Shown: piece after piece, positions 17,725-27,416 of the stretch
Numbering within the stretch: position 1 is the stretch's first letter
Layout: each line of letters begins with the position of its first letter
Origin: Bacillota bacterium
GTDB lineage: Bacteria; Bacillota; UBA994
DNA length: 35,998 nt
NCBI GenBank assembly: GCA_018725535.1
Contig: QLUS01000003.1
Span: 1 to 35,998 of the forward strand
Direction: 5' to 3'
Translations under genes and position numbers: made by a program
The notes under the pieces: model-generated
Told to the model about the DNA's origin: nothing
Databases searched by the model: none
The model's input: the letters and a program-made list of their open reading frames with translations, nothing else

Positions 17725-18834
17725 ATGAGAGCCACCGCCAATCGGGATGACCTTATCTTTGCCGCCGGGGCGGCAGGTCGCACGTTAACGTCCAAGACCA
17801 GCTCCACTCCTCAAGGACTGCGCCTCACTGCCGAGGATGGATCACTCTGCTTGACCTCCATCGACAACGAAATGGCTATTACCTGTCGTATTCCGGCGCA
17901 AGTGATTGAACCCGGGGCGCTTGTCTTGCCTAGTAAGTTACTCGCGGAGGCCGTGCGTCGCTTTCCCGGCCTTGACGTAGACCTTGAGATACTCGAGGGC
18001 AGATACACGTTAACACTGCGCAGCGGCTTTTCGGAACTAGATCTCCTAGGCATGCCGGCGACAAACTTCTCTGAACTGCCGGAAATAGATAGCTTATCCA
18101 CCATATCTATTCCTGAACAAGCTTTGCGTTCCATGTTGCGCCAGACAAGCTTCGCTCTCTCCTCTGATGATATGCGCCCCATCCTAACAGGTATGTTATG
18201 GAGCTATTCACCCGGTAAGCTGCGCTTGGTCGCTGCCGACGGCTTTAAGGTGGCGTCACGCACAGAGAATGTAGATGCCGCGGGGGCACAGCCATTTCGC
18301 GTCGTAGTACCCGGCCGTACCGTTCACGAAATTGAGCGCTTGCTAGGCGACAACGATAATATGGTCGAGATAGCGATAGGGCGCAACCACATCCTTTTCC
18401 AAGTGCAGGATACAGTGATTATCTCAAGGTTACTTGAGGGCAATTACATCGATGTCGATCGCTTTCTCCCCACAACTTTTGTCACTTACCTCACGGTTAA
18501 ACCCAAGGCTCTCATTGACGCATTAGAGCGCAGTGCCGTAGTTGCAAAGGACGGTCTCATTGCTACGGTACGTTTGCATTTGCGCGATGGCAGACTCGTT
18601 GTGCGTGCGCAGTCAGCGGAGTATGGTAAGCACTTTGAAGAATGGCCGGTCGAGATGCGCGGCGAGGAAATGGATATACTGTTTAACATAAGAGTGTTAG
18701 GAGAGATTGTGAAATCCATAGATGAGGGAGACATCGAGCTGTCTTTTACCGGCCAACACGGGCCGTGTATCGGGCGAAGCACAACGCACCCAGACAATTA
18801 CTGGAGTCTGGTGATGCCAGTTAGGCTGTCCTAG
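17725..18834 (+). CDS. dnaN: DNA polymerase III sliding clamp beta subunit
   Basis: Start MRATANRDDLIFAAGAAGRTLTSKTSSTPQGL with GGAGG upstream; VAADGFKVASRT; C-terminal YWSLVMPVRLS; synteny. Confidence 0.95.
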   Translation: MRATANRDDLIFAAGAAGRTLTSKTSSTPQGLRLTAEDGSLCLTSIDNEMAITCRIPAQVIEPGALVLPSKLLAEAVRRFPGLDVDLEILEGRYTLTLRSGFSELDLLGMPATNFSELPEIDSLSTISIPEQALRSMLRQTSFALSSDDMRPILTGMLWSYSPGKLRLVAADGFKVASRTENVDAAGAQPFRVVVPGRTVHEIERLLGDNDNMVEIAIGRNHILFQVQDTVIISRLLEGNYIDVDRFLPTTFVTYLTVKPKALIDALERSAVVAKDGLIATVRLHLRDGRLVVRAQSAEYGKHFEEWPVEMRGEEMDILFNIRVLGEIVKSIDEGDIELSFTGQHGPCIGRSTTHPDNYWSLVMPVRLS

Positions 18835-19040
18835 TGAATCTCCCTCAGCCACCCTATATTACATTAGGGCAGTTTCTTAAGCAGCAGTCGCTTATCTCCA
18901 CGGGCGGAGAAGCCAAAGCCTTTCTACTGCAAAACTGCGTGCAAGTAAACGGGAAGGAAGAAAACCGACGCGGGAGGAAACTCTGGCTAAATGACAGCGT
19001 GACTATCAACAATACAGTCTATGGCGTCAATGATATATGA
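18834..19040 (+). CDS. yaaA: S4-domain protein YaaA (RlbA-like)
   Basis: YITLGQFLKQQSLISTGGEAKAFLLQNCVQVNGKEENRRGRKL; between dnaN and recF. Confidence 0.92.
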   Translation: MNLPQPPYITLGQFLKQQSLISTGGEAKAFLLQNCVQVNGKEENRRGRKLWLNDSVTINNTVYGVNDI

Positions 19041-20143
19041 GAGTCGAGGAGCTTAGCCTTACCTCTTTCCGTAATTACTCACGGGAAAAGGTATCCTTTT
19101 CGCCTGGCCTTAACTACATTGTGGGCAAAAACGGCGAAGGAAAGACAAACTTGCTCGAAGCGCTCTTTATCCTCGCTACCACCAAATCCCATCGACAAGC
19201 TCTCGACAAGGACATGGTGAAAATAGGGGAAGGGCAGTTCCGCGTCTCGGCGCGCATTATCGCTTTAGGCGTAGACCGCAATCTAGATTTAGGGTACGAT
19301 GTGACTCTAAGAAAGAAAGTTGCGAATGTGTCTGGTTTCCCCGTTACTAAACTACAAGACTTTATCGGAATCTTTAATGTCGTAATGTTTTCTCCCGAGG
19401 ACCTAGCGCTAGTTAAGGGCACGCCTAGCGATCGGCGTAGATTCCTAGATATTTTACTATGCCAAGTAGACAAAGTTTATTTCCGCCTGCTGCAGCAGTA
19501 TACTCATGTGTCAAGGCAACGCAACGAGGCCCTTAAACTAATCGCACGGGGCGCGATGAAGCTGTTTGACTTAAAGCCTTGGGATCAGCAGTTTGCCGCC
19601 TTAGCACAGAGAATCACTCTCCGCCGTTTTCAGGCGACAGAAAGGCTCGCCGCAAGCTTTCTTAGTCTGACCGACGCGATTAACCGCGGTAAAGAAACTC
19701 TGAGTATCTCCTACTCAAGCTCCCTTCTGGCAGCTACAGCGAGCTTGGATGTTGACGGCGTCGCAAGAGAACTTGAGCGACATCAGAGAGAGGACTTAAA
19801 GCGCGGGACCAGTAGCATAGGACCGCATCGGGATGACCTTAAATTCCTCATCAACGGACTTCCGGCTGCGGCGTATGCGTCACAAGGGCAACAACGCACC
19901 GCCGTACTGGGGCTGAAGTTGGCTGAGCTAAAGTACATGCAAGAAGTGACCGGCGATTATCCAGTACTGCTCTTAGATGACGTGTTGTCAGAGTTAGACA
20001 GCAGCCGACGGCAAATGATCGTCCAAGTGCTGATGAGCGATGTTCAGGCCGTCATCACAGGCACAGACGAAGATGACCTTTCGCTGCAAGGCGTAAAGCC
20101 CGCTCTAGTACTGCGCGTTGAGCGCGGAAAGGTGGTATCCTGA
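19037..20143 (+). CDS. recF: DNA replication/repair protein RecF
   Basis: LSLTSFRNYSREKVSFSPGLNYIVGKNGEGKTNLLEAL; PVLLLDDVLSELDSSRR. Confidence 0.97.
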   Translation: MRVEELSLTSFRNYSREKVSFSPGLNYIVGKNGEGKTNLLEALFILATTKSHRQALDKDMVKIGEGQFRVSARIIALGVDRNLDLGYDVTLRKKVANVSGFPVTKLQDFIGIFNVVMFSPEDLALVKGTPSDRRRFLDILLCQVDKVYFRLLQQYTHVSRQRNEALKLIARGAMKLFDLKPWDQQFAALAQRITLRRFQATERLAASFLSLTDAINRGKETLSISYSSSLLAATASLDVDGVARELERHQREDLKRGTSSIGPHRDDLKFLINGLPAAAYASQGQQRTAVLGLKLAELKYMQEVTGDYPVLLLDDVLSELDSSRRQMIVQVLMSDVQAVITGTDEDDLSLQGVKPALVLRVERGKVVS

Positions 20144-20436
20144 TGTACCTATATATTGGGGGCAACGTGGTCCTGCCTTGCAGGCGTGTCATTGCCGTTT
20201 TTGATGCGCTTTCCACTGAGCAACAAGTGACACGGGAGTTCTTGCGCACCTACCGAGAGGAAGGATTTACCGTTTCGACCACGGAGGGTGGACCGGTTAA
20301 ATCGCTAGTGTTGACGCAAGAGAAGCTATATCTCTCTTCCATCGCCTGTGCCACTCTGCGCCGACGCTGGGGCTCTTTTCTGGCGGATGAACGTGAGAGA
20401 GTTTGCGTGATAGGCGAATTTGCGAGAACATTGTAA
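20143..20436 (+). CDS. remB: DUF370/RemA-RemB family regulator (RemB-like)
   Basis: MYLYIGGNVVLPCRRVIAVFD; between recF and gyrB. Confidence 0.85.
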   Translation: MYLYIGGNVVLPCRRVIAVFDALSTEQQVTREFLRTYREEGFTVSTTEGGPVKSLVLTQEKLYLSSIACATLRRRWGSFLADERERVCVIGEFARTL

Positions 20437-20456
20437 AGTCATGGAGCGGACGGTGA

Positions 20457-22367
<1,911 letters not shown>

Positions 22368-22385
22368 GCAAGGAGGCAGCTCCAC

Positions 22386-24824
22386 TTGGATATGAGACAC
22401 GGCAAAATAGAAGTCATCAACATTGAGGACGAAGTCAAGCGGTCGTACATTAACTACGCGATGAGTGTTATCGTTTCCCGCGCGTTGCCTGACGTGCGCG
22501 ACGGGCTGAAGCCTGCGCATCGCCGCATTCTTTATGCGATGCTAGAGATGGGGTTTACCCCTGATAAACCCTACAAGAAGAGTGCTCGCATTGTTGGCGA
22601 AGTGCTAGGCAAGTACCACCCGCATGGCGATGGTGTTATATACGACACAATGGTACGCCTAGTACAATATTTTTCCTCGCGTTATCCACTCATTGACGGA
22701 CATGGGAACTTCGGCTCTATGGACGGAGACAGTGCTGCGGCTATGCGGTACACTGAGGCTCGCTTAGCCCCTTTGGCCATGGAGCTTTTAGCTGACCTAG
22801 AAAAGAAGACGGTCGATGTCGGCCCTAACTTTGACGATACGCTCGAGCAACCGCTTGTACTGCCGGGGAGGTTCCCCAATCTTTTGGCCAATGGCACAGC
22901 AGGTATAGCGGTTGGTATGGCTTCGAATATTCCTCCCCACAACCTAGGCGAGCTGATTGATGCGGCACATGCGTTGATCGAAAACCCTAGTATTACCGTG
23001 CGGGAACTTATGGACCATGTGAAGGGGCCTGATTTCCCCACGGGCGGACTCATCTTAGGGCGCGAGGGATTTACAGAAGCCTATGAGACTGGGCGAGGCA
23101 CCATGCGCATTCGCGCTAAGACGCGCATCGAAAAAATGAGCAACGGCAAACACCGTATCATAGTAAGCGAAGTGCCCTACCAAGTAAACAAAGCCAAAAT
23201 GATCGAGCGCATCGCCGAACTAGTGCGGGATAAGCAAGTCGAAGGAATCACCGACCTCCGGGATGAAAGCGACCGCGATGGCATCCGTGTAGTTATCGAG
23301 CTTAAGCGTGAAAGCAATCCGCAGGTGATCCTTAACCTTCTCTACAAACATAGCCAAATGGAACAGTCGTTTAGCATGAATATGCTAGCTCTCGTTGCTG
23401 GGCAGCCGCGCACGCTAAACCTTAAACAGATGCTTGAGTACTACCTTGAGCACCAGCAAGATGTCTTTACGCGTCGCACCAAATTTGAGCTCTCTAAAGC
23501 CGAGGAGCGCGCGCATATTCTCGAGGGACTGCGCATTGCGCTAGACAATATCGACGCGATTATCGCCTTAATCCGTGCTTCGCGCACAGATGACGAAGCC
23601 AAACAAGACCTAATGCAGCGCTTCTCTTTTAGCGAAAAACAGGCTCAAGCCATCCTAGATATGCGACTGCGGCGCCTCACCGGCCTTGAGCGCGACAAAG
23701 TAGAAGACGAGTATAGAGAGGTTATTAAGACCATTGCGAGATTGAACGCTATCTTGAGTAACAACAAACTGCTTCTAGCTTTGATCAAAAAAGAAATTGG
23801 CGAGATCAAGGCGCAGCACGCCGATGCGCGGCGCACTGAGGTTGTAGCGAGTCGCGAGGAGTTTGTGGCCGAAGACCTTATCGCCGAAGAGGACGTAATT
23901 ATAACCCTTACTCACCAAGGGTCGATCAAGCGCTTGCCGCTGGACACCTATCGCAACCAGCGCCGTGGTGGACGTGGGGTTACCGGCATGGGCACGCGCG
24001 AAGAAGACTTTGTGGAGAGTCTGTTTATCACCACTACCCACCACTCCCTCTTCTTCTTTACGGACAAAGGGCGCGTCTATCGCCGCAAAGTGCACGAAAT
24101 TCCCGAGGCTAGCCGACAGGCTAAAGGGTTAGCAGTAATAAACCTGATCTCGCTCGAAGCAGATGAAAAGGTCAACGCCGTAATTCCCATCCGGAACGAT
24201 GTCGACGAAAATGCGTATCTATTTATGGCGACAAAGAGCGGTATGGTCAAAAAGACAAGCCTCACGGAATACGCTAATATACGCACGAATGGCCTCATTG
24301 GCATTTCCCTGCGCGAGGGGGATGCGCTGATTGGAGTACGTCTAACCGACGGAAACTCCGACGTAGTGCTTGGCACGCGGCTAGGCTTGTCCATTCGCTT
24401 TAACGAACAGGACGTTCGCCCAATGGGGCGTGCCACGCAAGGAGTAAAGGGCATAGACCTCGGCGATGGCGACACTTGTATTGCTATGGACATCGTCCGT
24501 GCCGGCGTCACTCTCCTCGCGATAACGGAGCATGGCTACGGCAAACGTACGGATATCAGCGAGTACCGCCAGCAGTCTAGAGGCGGGAAGGGAATCCAAA
24601 GTATTAAAGCTAGTGAGCGTAATGGACGTGTCGTTTGCTTGCGTGCGGTAAGTACAGAGGACGAACTTATGGTGATTAGCGAACAAGGTATTATCATCCG
24701 CATCGACATGAAGAGCATACCGGTGCTCGGACGTACAACCCAAGGAGTAAAGATCATCCGCCTCGACGAGGGCGACCAAGTAGTAGCTATCGCCCGCGTC
24801 GCGCCCAAGGAAACCACTGATTAG
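22386..24824 (+). CDS. gyrA: DNA gyrase subunit A
   Basis: [50 protein letters not shown]; GyrA-box QRRGGRG. Confidence 0.98.
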   Translation: MDMRHGKIEVINIEDEVKRSYINYAMSVIVSRALPDVRDGLKPAHRRILYAMLEMGFTPDKPYKKSARIVGEVLGKYHPHGDGVIYDTMVRLVQYFSSRYPLIDGHGNFGSMDGDSAAAMRYTEARLAPLAMELLADLEKKTVDVGPNFDDTLEQPLVLPGRFPNLLANGTAGIAVGMASNIPPHNLGELIDAAHALIENPSITVRELMDHVKGPDFPTGGLILGREGFTEAYETGRGTMRIRAKTRIEKMSNGKHRIIVSEVPYQVNKAKMIERIAELVRDKQVEGITDLRDESDRDGIRVVIELKRESNPQVILNLLYKHSQMEQSFSMNMLALVAGQPRTLNLKQMLEYYLEHQQDVFTRRTKFELSKAEERAHILEGLRIALDNIDAIIALIRASRTDDEAKQDLMQRFSFSEKQAQAILDMRLRRLTGLERDKVEDEYREVIKTIARLNAILSNNKLLLALIKKEIGEIKAQHADARRTEVVASREEFVAEDLIAEEDVIITLTHQGSIKRLPLDTYRNQRRGGRGVTGMGTREEDFVESLFITTTHHSLFFFTDKGRVYRRKVHEIPEASRQAKGLAVINLISLEADEKVNAVIPIRNDVDENAYLFMATKSGMVKKTSLTEYANIRTNGLIGISLREGDALIGVRLTDGNSDVVLGTRLGLSIRFNEQDVRPMGRATQGVKGIDLGDGDTCIAMDIVRAGVTLLAITEHGYGKRTDISEYRQQSRGGKGIQSIKASERNGRVVCLRAVSTEDELMVISEQGIIIRIDMKSIPVLGRTTQGVKIIRLDEGDQVVAIARVAPKETTD

Positions 24825-24833
24825 GAGGCCTCT

Positions 24834-25100
24834 GTGAAACCAACCCTGAGATTCTTTATGCTGCCGATGTGTCCGCACTGCAAGAACGCCGTGCGCTGGA
24901 TGGACGAGCTGCGCGCCGAAAACCCCGCGTACGCGAGCATACCGGTTGTCACCATCAACGAACGCGAACAACCGGACCTAGCCAACCAATATGAGTATGA
25001 TTTAGTCCCGACCTACTATCTCGACAAGGTCAAACTCCATGAGGGCGTGGCCAGCAAAGAAAAGATACGGGCAGCGCTTGACCGCTACCTCGCCACCTAG
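24834..25100 (+). CDS. Thioredoxin/glutaredoxin-like protein (CPHC motif), GTG start
   Basis: LRFFMLPMCPHCKNAVRWMDEL; ...VPTYYLDKVKLHEG; GGAGG upstream. Confidence 0.75.
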   Translation: MKPTLRFFMLPMCPHCKNAVRWMDELRAENPAYASIPVVTINEREQPDLANQYEYDLVPTYYLDKVKLHEGVASKEKIRAALDRYLAT

Positions 25101-25162
25101 ATTATTCCCCTCTGTAAGCGGCACTTCCACAAACTTCAGGTCACAGACAAATCCCGACACCA

Positions 25163-25181
25163 TTCGACAGCAAGTGTCGAA
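25163..25181. promoter_or_regulatory. Inverted pair of Spo0A-box-like heptamers TTCGACA-gcaag-TGTCGAA
   Basis: Perfect 7-bp inverted repeat matching the TGTCGAA 0A-box consensus on both strands. Confidence 0.4.
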
Positions 25182-25293
25182 AATTATCGAAAGATTGTGC
25201 CTGTTTTTTCCCTTTCCACCAGTTACGCTTGCTATAACAGTCTGTTTAGACACGCACCGCGTTAAGATGCGAAGCGCGTTTTAGCTGCTACTG

Positions 25294-25848
25294 ATGCTCC
25301 TAGTAGTCAGCGCGGTTGTGACCCATGCCGTGGCGGCTAATCCCGGCTCAAGTGGACAAGCCCCCAGTCAAAGCAAGGCATCGCCCCAAGTGAGTAGCGA
25401 GGAGTTAGCGCGTTATGAAAAACAGGGCCATACCCCCTCAGATGTCTACACCGCTTTGAGCCTTCTGGAACAAACTGGTATCCCCATCGCCAAGTGGCTG
25501 GCTACCAGAAAGGCGGGTAAGACTTGGCCCGAGGCCATCGAGCAGTTAGCTAAGGGAGTTAAATTGGAGCGCAAGCCACTAGACCCAGAGAAATCGCGCA
25601 CGCTCACACAGCAGGAAATCCTTCAACTAATGCGTGAAGGCTACGCAGGCGAGGACATCAGAGAGGCCAGCAGCATCCTGTTTAACTACGGCGGAGACGT
25701 CAGACACTTACTGCGACTGAAGCAGAGCGGTCGCGCTTGGACAGACATTGGCCTAGGATTAAAGCCCTTGGGGAACGCGGGAGAACCGCGCAAACCGGGC
25801 GGAGCCTTGCAGATATTAAGGCCAGCCAAAACAGAGTCGTCGCAGTGA
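25294..25848 (+). CDS. Putative secreted protein with two copies of a ~50-aa helical module; an upstream in-frame start at 25267 is interrupted by TAG
   Basis: Signal-like LLLMLLVVSAVVTHAVA; modules ELARYEKQGHTPSDVYTALSLLEQTG..LATRKAGKTW and EILQLMREGYAGEDIREASSILFNYGG..LRLKQSGRAW. Confidence 0.6.
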   Translation: MLLVVSAVVTHAVAANPGSSGQAPSQSKASPQVSSEELARYEKQGHTPSDVYTALSLLEQTGIPIAKWLATRKAGKTWPEAIEQLAKGVKLERKPLDPEKSRTLTQQEILQLMREGYAGEDIREASSILFNYGGDVRHLLRLKQSGRAWTDIGLGLKPLGNAGEPRKPGGALQILRPAKTESSQ

Positions 25849-25918
25849 GATTTGGGGACAGAGAGACCACACCTTCCGGAAGCAATAGGGACGGAGCCTT
25901 TTGCTTCACAAGTCGCTC

Positions 25919-26038
25919 TCCGCTTTCCGCCTTCCGCTTGTCAGAAGTCGCACTTCGCACTTTTATAGAAGCGGAAAGCTGCAAGCTGCAAGCGGAAAGC
26001 GGAAAGCCACTCCGTAGTTCACGATTCACGATTCCCTC
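25919..26038. repeat. In-register heptanucleotide repeat array (AAGCGGA/TCCGCTT, AAGCTGC, TCGCACT, TTCACGA units)
   Basis: TCCGCTT TCCGCCT TCCGCTT g TCAGAAG TCGCACT TCGCACT TTTATAG AAGCGGA AAGCTGC AAGCTGC AAGCGGA AAGCGGA AAGCCAC TCCGTAG TTCACGA TTCACGA TTCCCTC. Confidence 0.85.
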
Positions 26039-26055
26039 GCGAAAGGCGGAATACT

Positions 26056-27348
26056 ATGGAACCGCAAAACAAAAATTCACGTCCCCAGCGTTTGAAGATT
26101 GGGGGATGCGATGCAGTTGAGCTCGCGGAAACGCATGGCACACCCCTGATTTGCTATGATGAGGATGTTATCCGGGACAATTGCAGGCGTTATATCGCGA
26201 GCTTTGCGCGCAACGACAATCGGGTGGCGTATGCCGGCAAGGCCTTTCTTTGTTTGGCCATGTGCCAAATCGTAGCGGAAGAAGGCCTGTACCTCGACGT
26301 CGTGTCGGGCGGCGAGCTCTACACCGCCCTGCAGGCGGGCTTCCCGGCAGAAAAGATCTACTTTCACGGCAACAACAAGTCCCTCGACGAATTAACCATG
26401 GCGGTTACGGCAAAAGTGGGCTGCATAGTCGTGGACAATGCCCATGAATACCAGAATCTAAAGGAAGTAGTGAAGGCTAAGGGCAGTGTGCGACCCGTGA
26501 GCATTCTCCTGCGTGTAGCGGCGGGTGTCGATGCCGCGACGCACCCTTATGTCATGACAGGGCACTTCGACTCTAAGTTTGGGTTAAGCTTAGGCAGCCA
26601 AGAGCTTAATAACTTGGTGGCTGATGCCCTAAACGAGCCTAGTCTTACGCTTATGGGCTTTCACAGTCACATTGGTTCACAGATTGCGGATTTAAGCTCC
26701 TTTGCGCAGGCAGTAGACGCGCTGTTTGCGGGCGTACGTCACTACTTAGCGCTCTACAAGTGGCTGCCGCTTGAACTAAACATGGGCGGAGGCCTTGCCG
26801 TGCCGTACACAGACCAGGACGAGCACGTTTCGCCAGAAGAACTGTGTGCCTTGCTACTTAATACGGCGCAAAGACACATGGATGACTTAAACTTCACCCC
26901 TCGCCTTACCGTTGAGCCCGGGCGTTCTATAGTTGGGCCCGCAGGCACTACACTTTACCGTGTGGGAGCCATCAAGCGTACACCCAATGGGCGTTGCTTC
27001 GTGAATGTGGACGGCGGTATGGCCGACAACCCCCGCGTAGCCCTGTATCAGGCGAAGTACACCTGCTCTGTGGCAGACCGCTTGGATCAGCCTAGGAGCT
27101 TTGTCTACACAGTGGCTGGCAAGACCTGTGAGAGCGGGGATATTCTGATCTGGGACTACCCTCTCCCCGAAATGCGAAGTGGCGATATCTTAGCCGTAAA
27201 CACGACGGGGGCTTACACCTACAGCATGGCCAGCAATTACAACCGTTTGCCCCGCCCGGCCGTAGTGCTCGCTAAGGAAGGCGAAGCAAAGCTGATTATT
27301 GCCCGCGAAACATACAGCGATCTAACGCGCCTAGACCGCCCCAAATAA
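26056..27348 (+). CDS. lysA: Diaminopimelate decarboxylase
   Basis: VAYAGKAFLCLAMCQIVAEEGLYLDVVSGGELYTALQAGF; GFHSHIGSQI; LNMGGGLAV; VEPGRSIVGPAGTTLYRVG; GKTCESGDI. Confidence 0.9.
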   Translation: MEPQNKNSRPQRLKIGGCDAVELAETHGTPLICYDEDVIRDNCRRYIASFARNDNRVAYAGKAFLCLAMCQIVAEEGLYLDVVSGGELYTALQAGFPAEKIYFHGNNKSLDELTMAVTAKVGCIVVDNAHEYQNLKEVVKAKGSVRPVSILLRVAAGVDAATHPYVMTGHFDSKFGLSLGSQELNNLVADALNEPSLTLMGFHSHIGSQIADLSSFAQAVDALFAGVRHYLALYKWLPLELNMGGGLAVPYTDQDEHVSPEELCALLLNTAQRHMDDLNFTPRLTVEPGRSIVGPAGTTLYRVGAIKRTPNGRCFVNVDGGMADNPRVALYQAKYTCSVADRLDQPRSFVYTVAGKTCESGDILIWDYPLPEMRSGDILAVNTTGAYTYSMASNYNRLPRPAVVLAKEGEAKLIIARETYSDLTRLDRPK

Positions 27349-27416
27349 ACCCGCGGCAAGTCTTGGCATTATGCACAAACTGTGTGACAATTGTTTGGTA
27401 AGAGAGGAGTGGGAAC

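Noticed and set aside
24077-24971. Minus-strand ORFs 24077..24511 and 24381..24971 within gyrA
   Set aside because: Antisense to gyrA; no recognisable domain or start signal.
25919-26038. CRISPR array interpretation of the heptamer region
   Set aside because: Units are 7 nt, contiguous and without spacers; no cas genes nearby.
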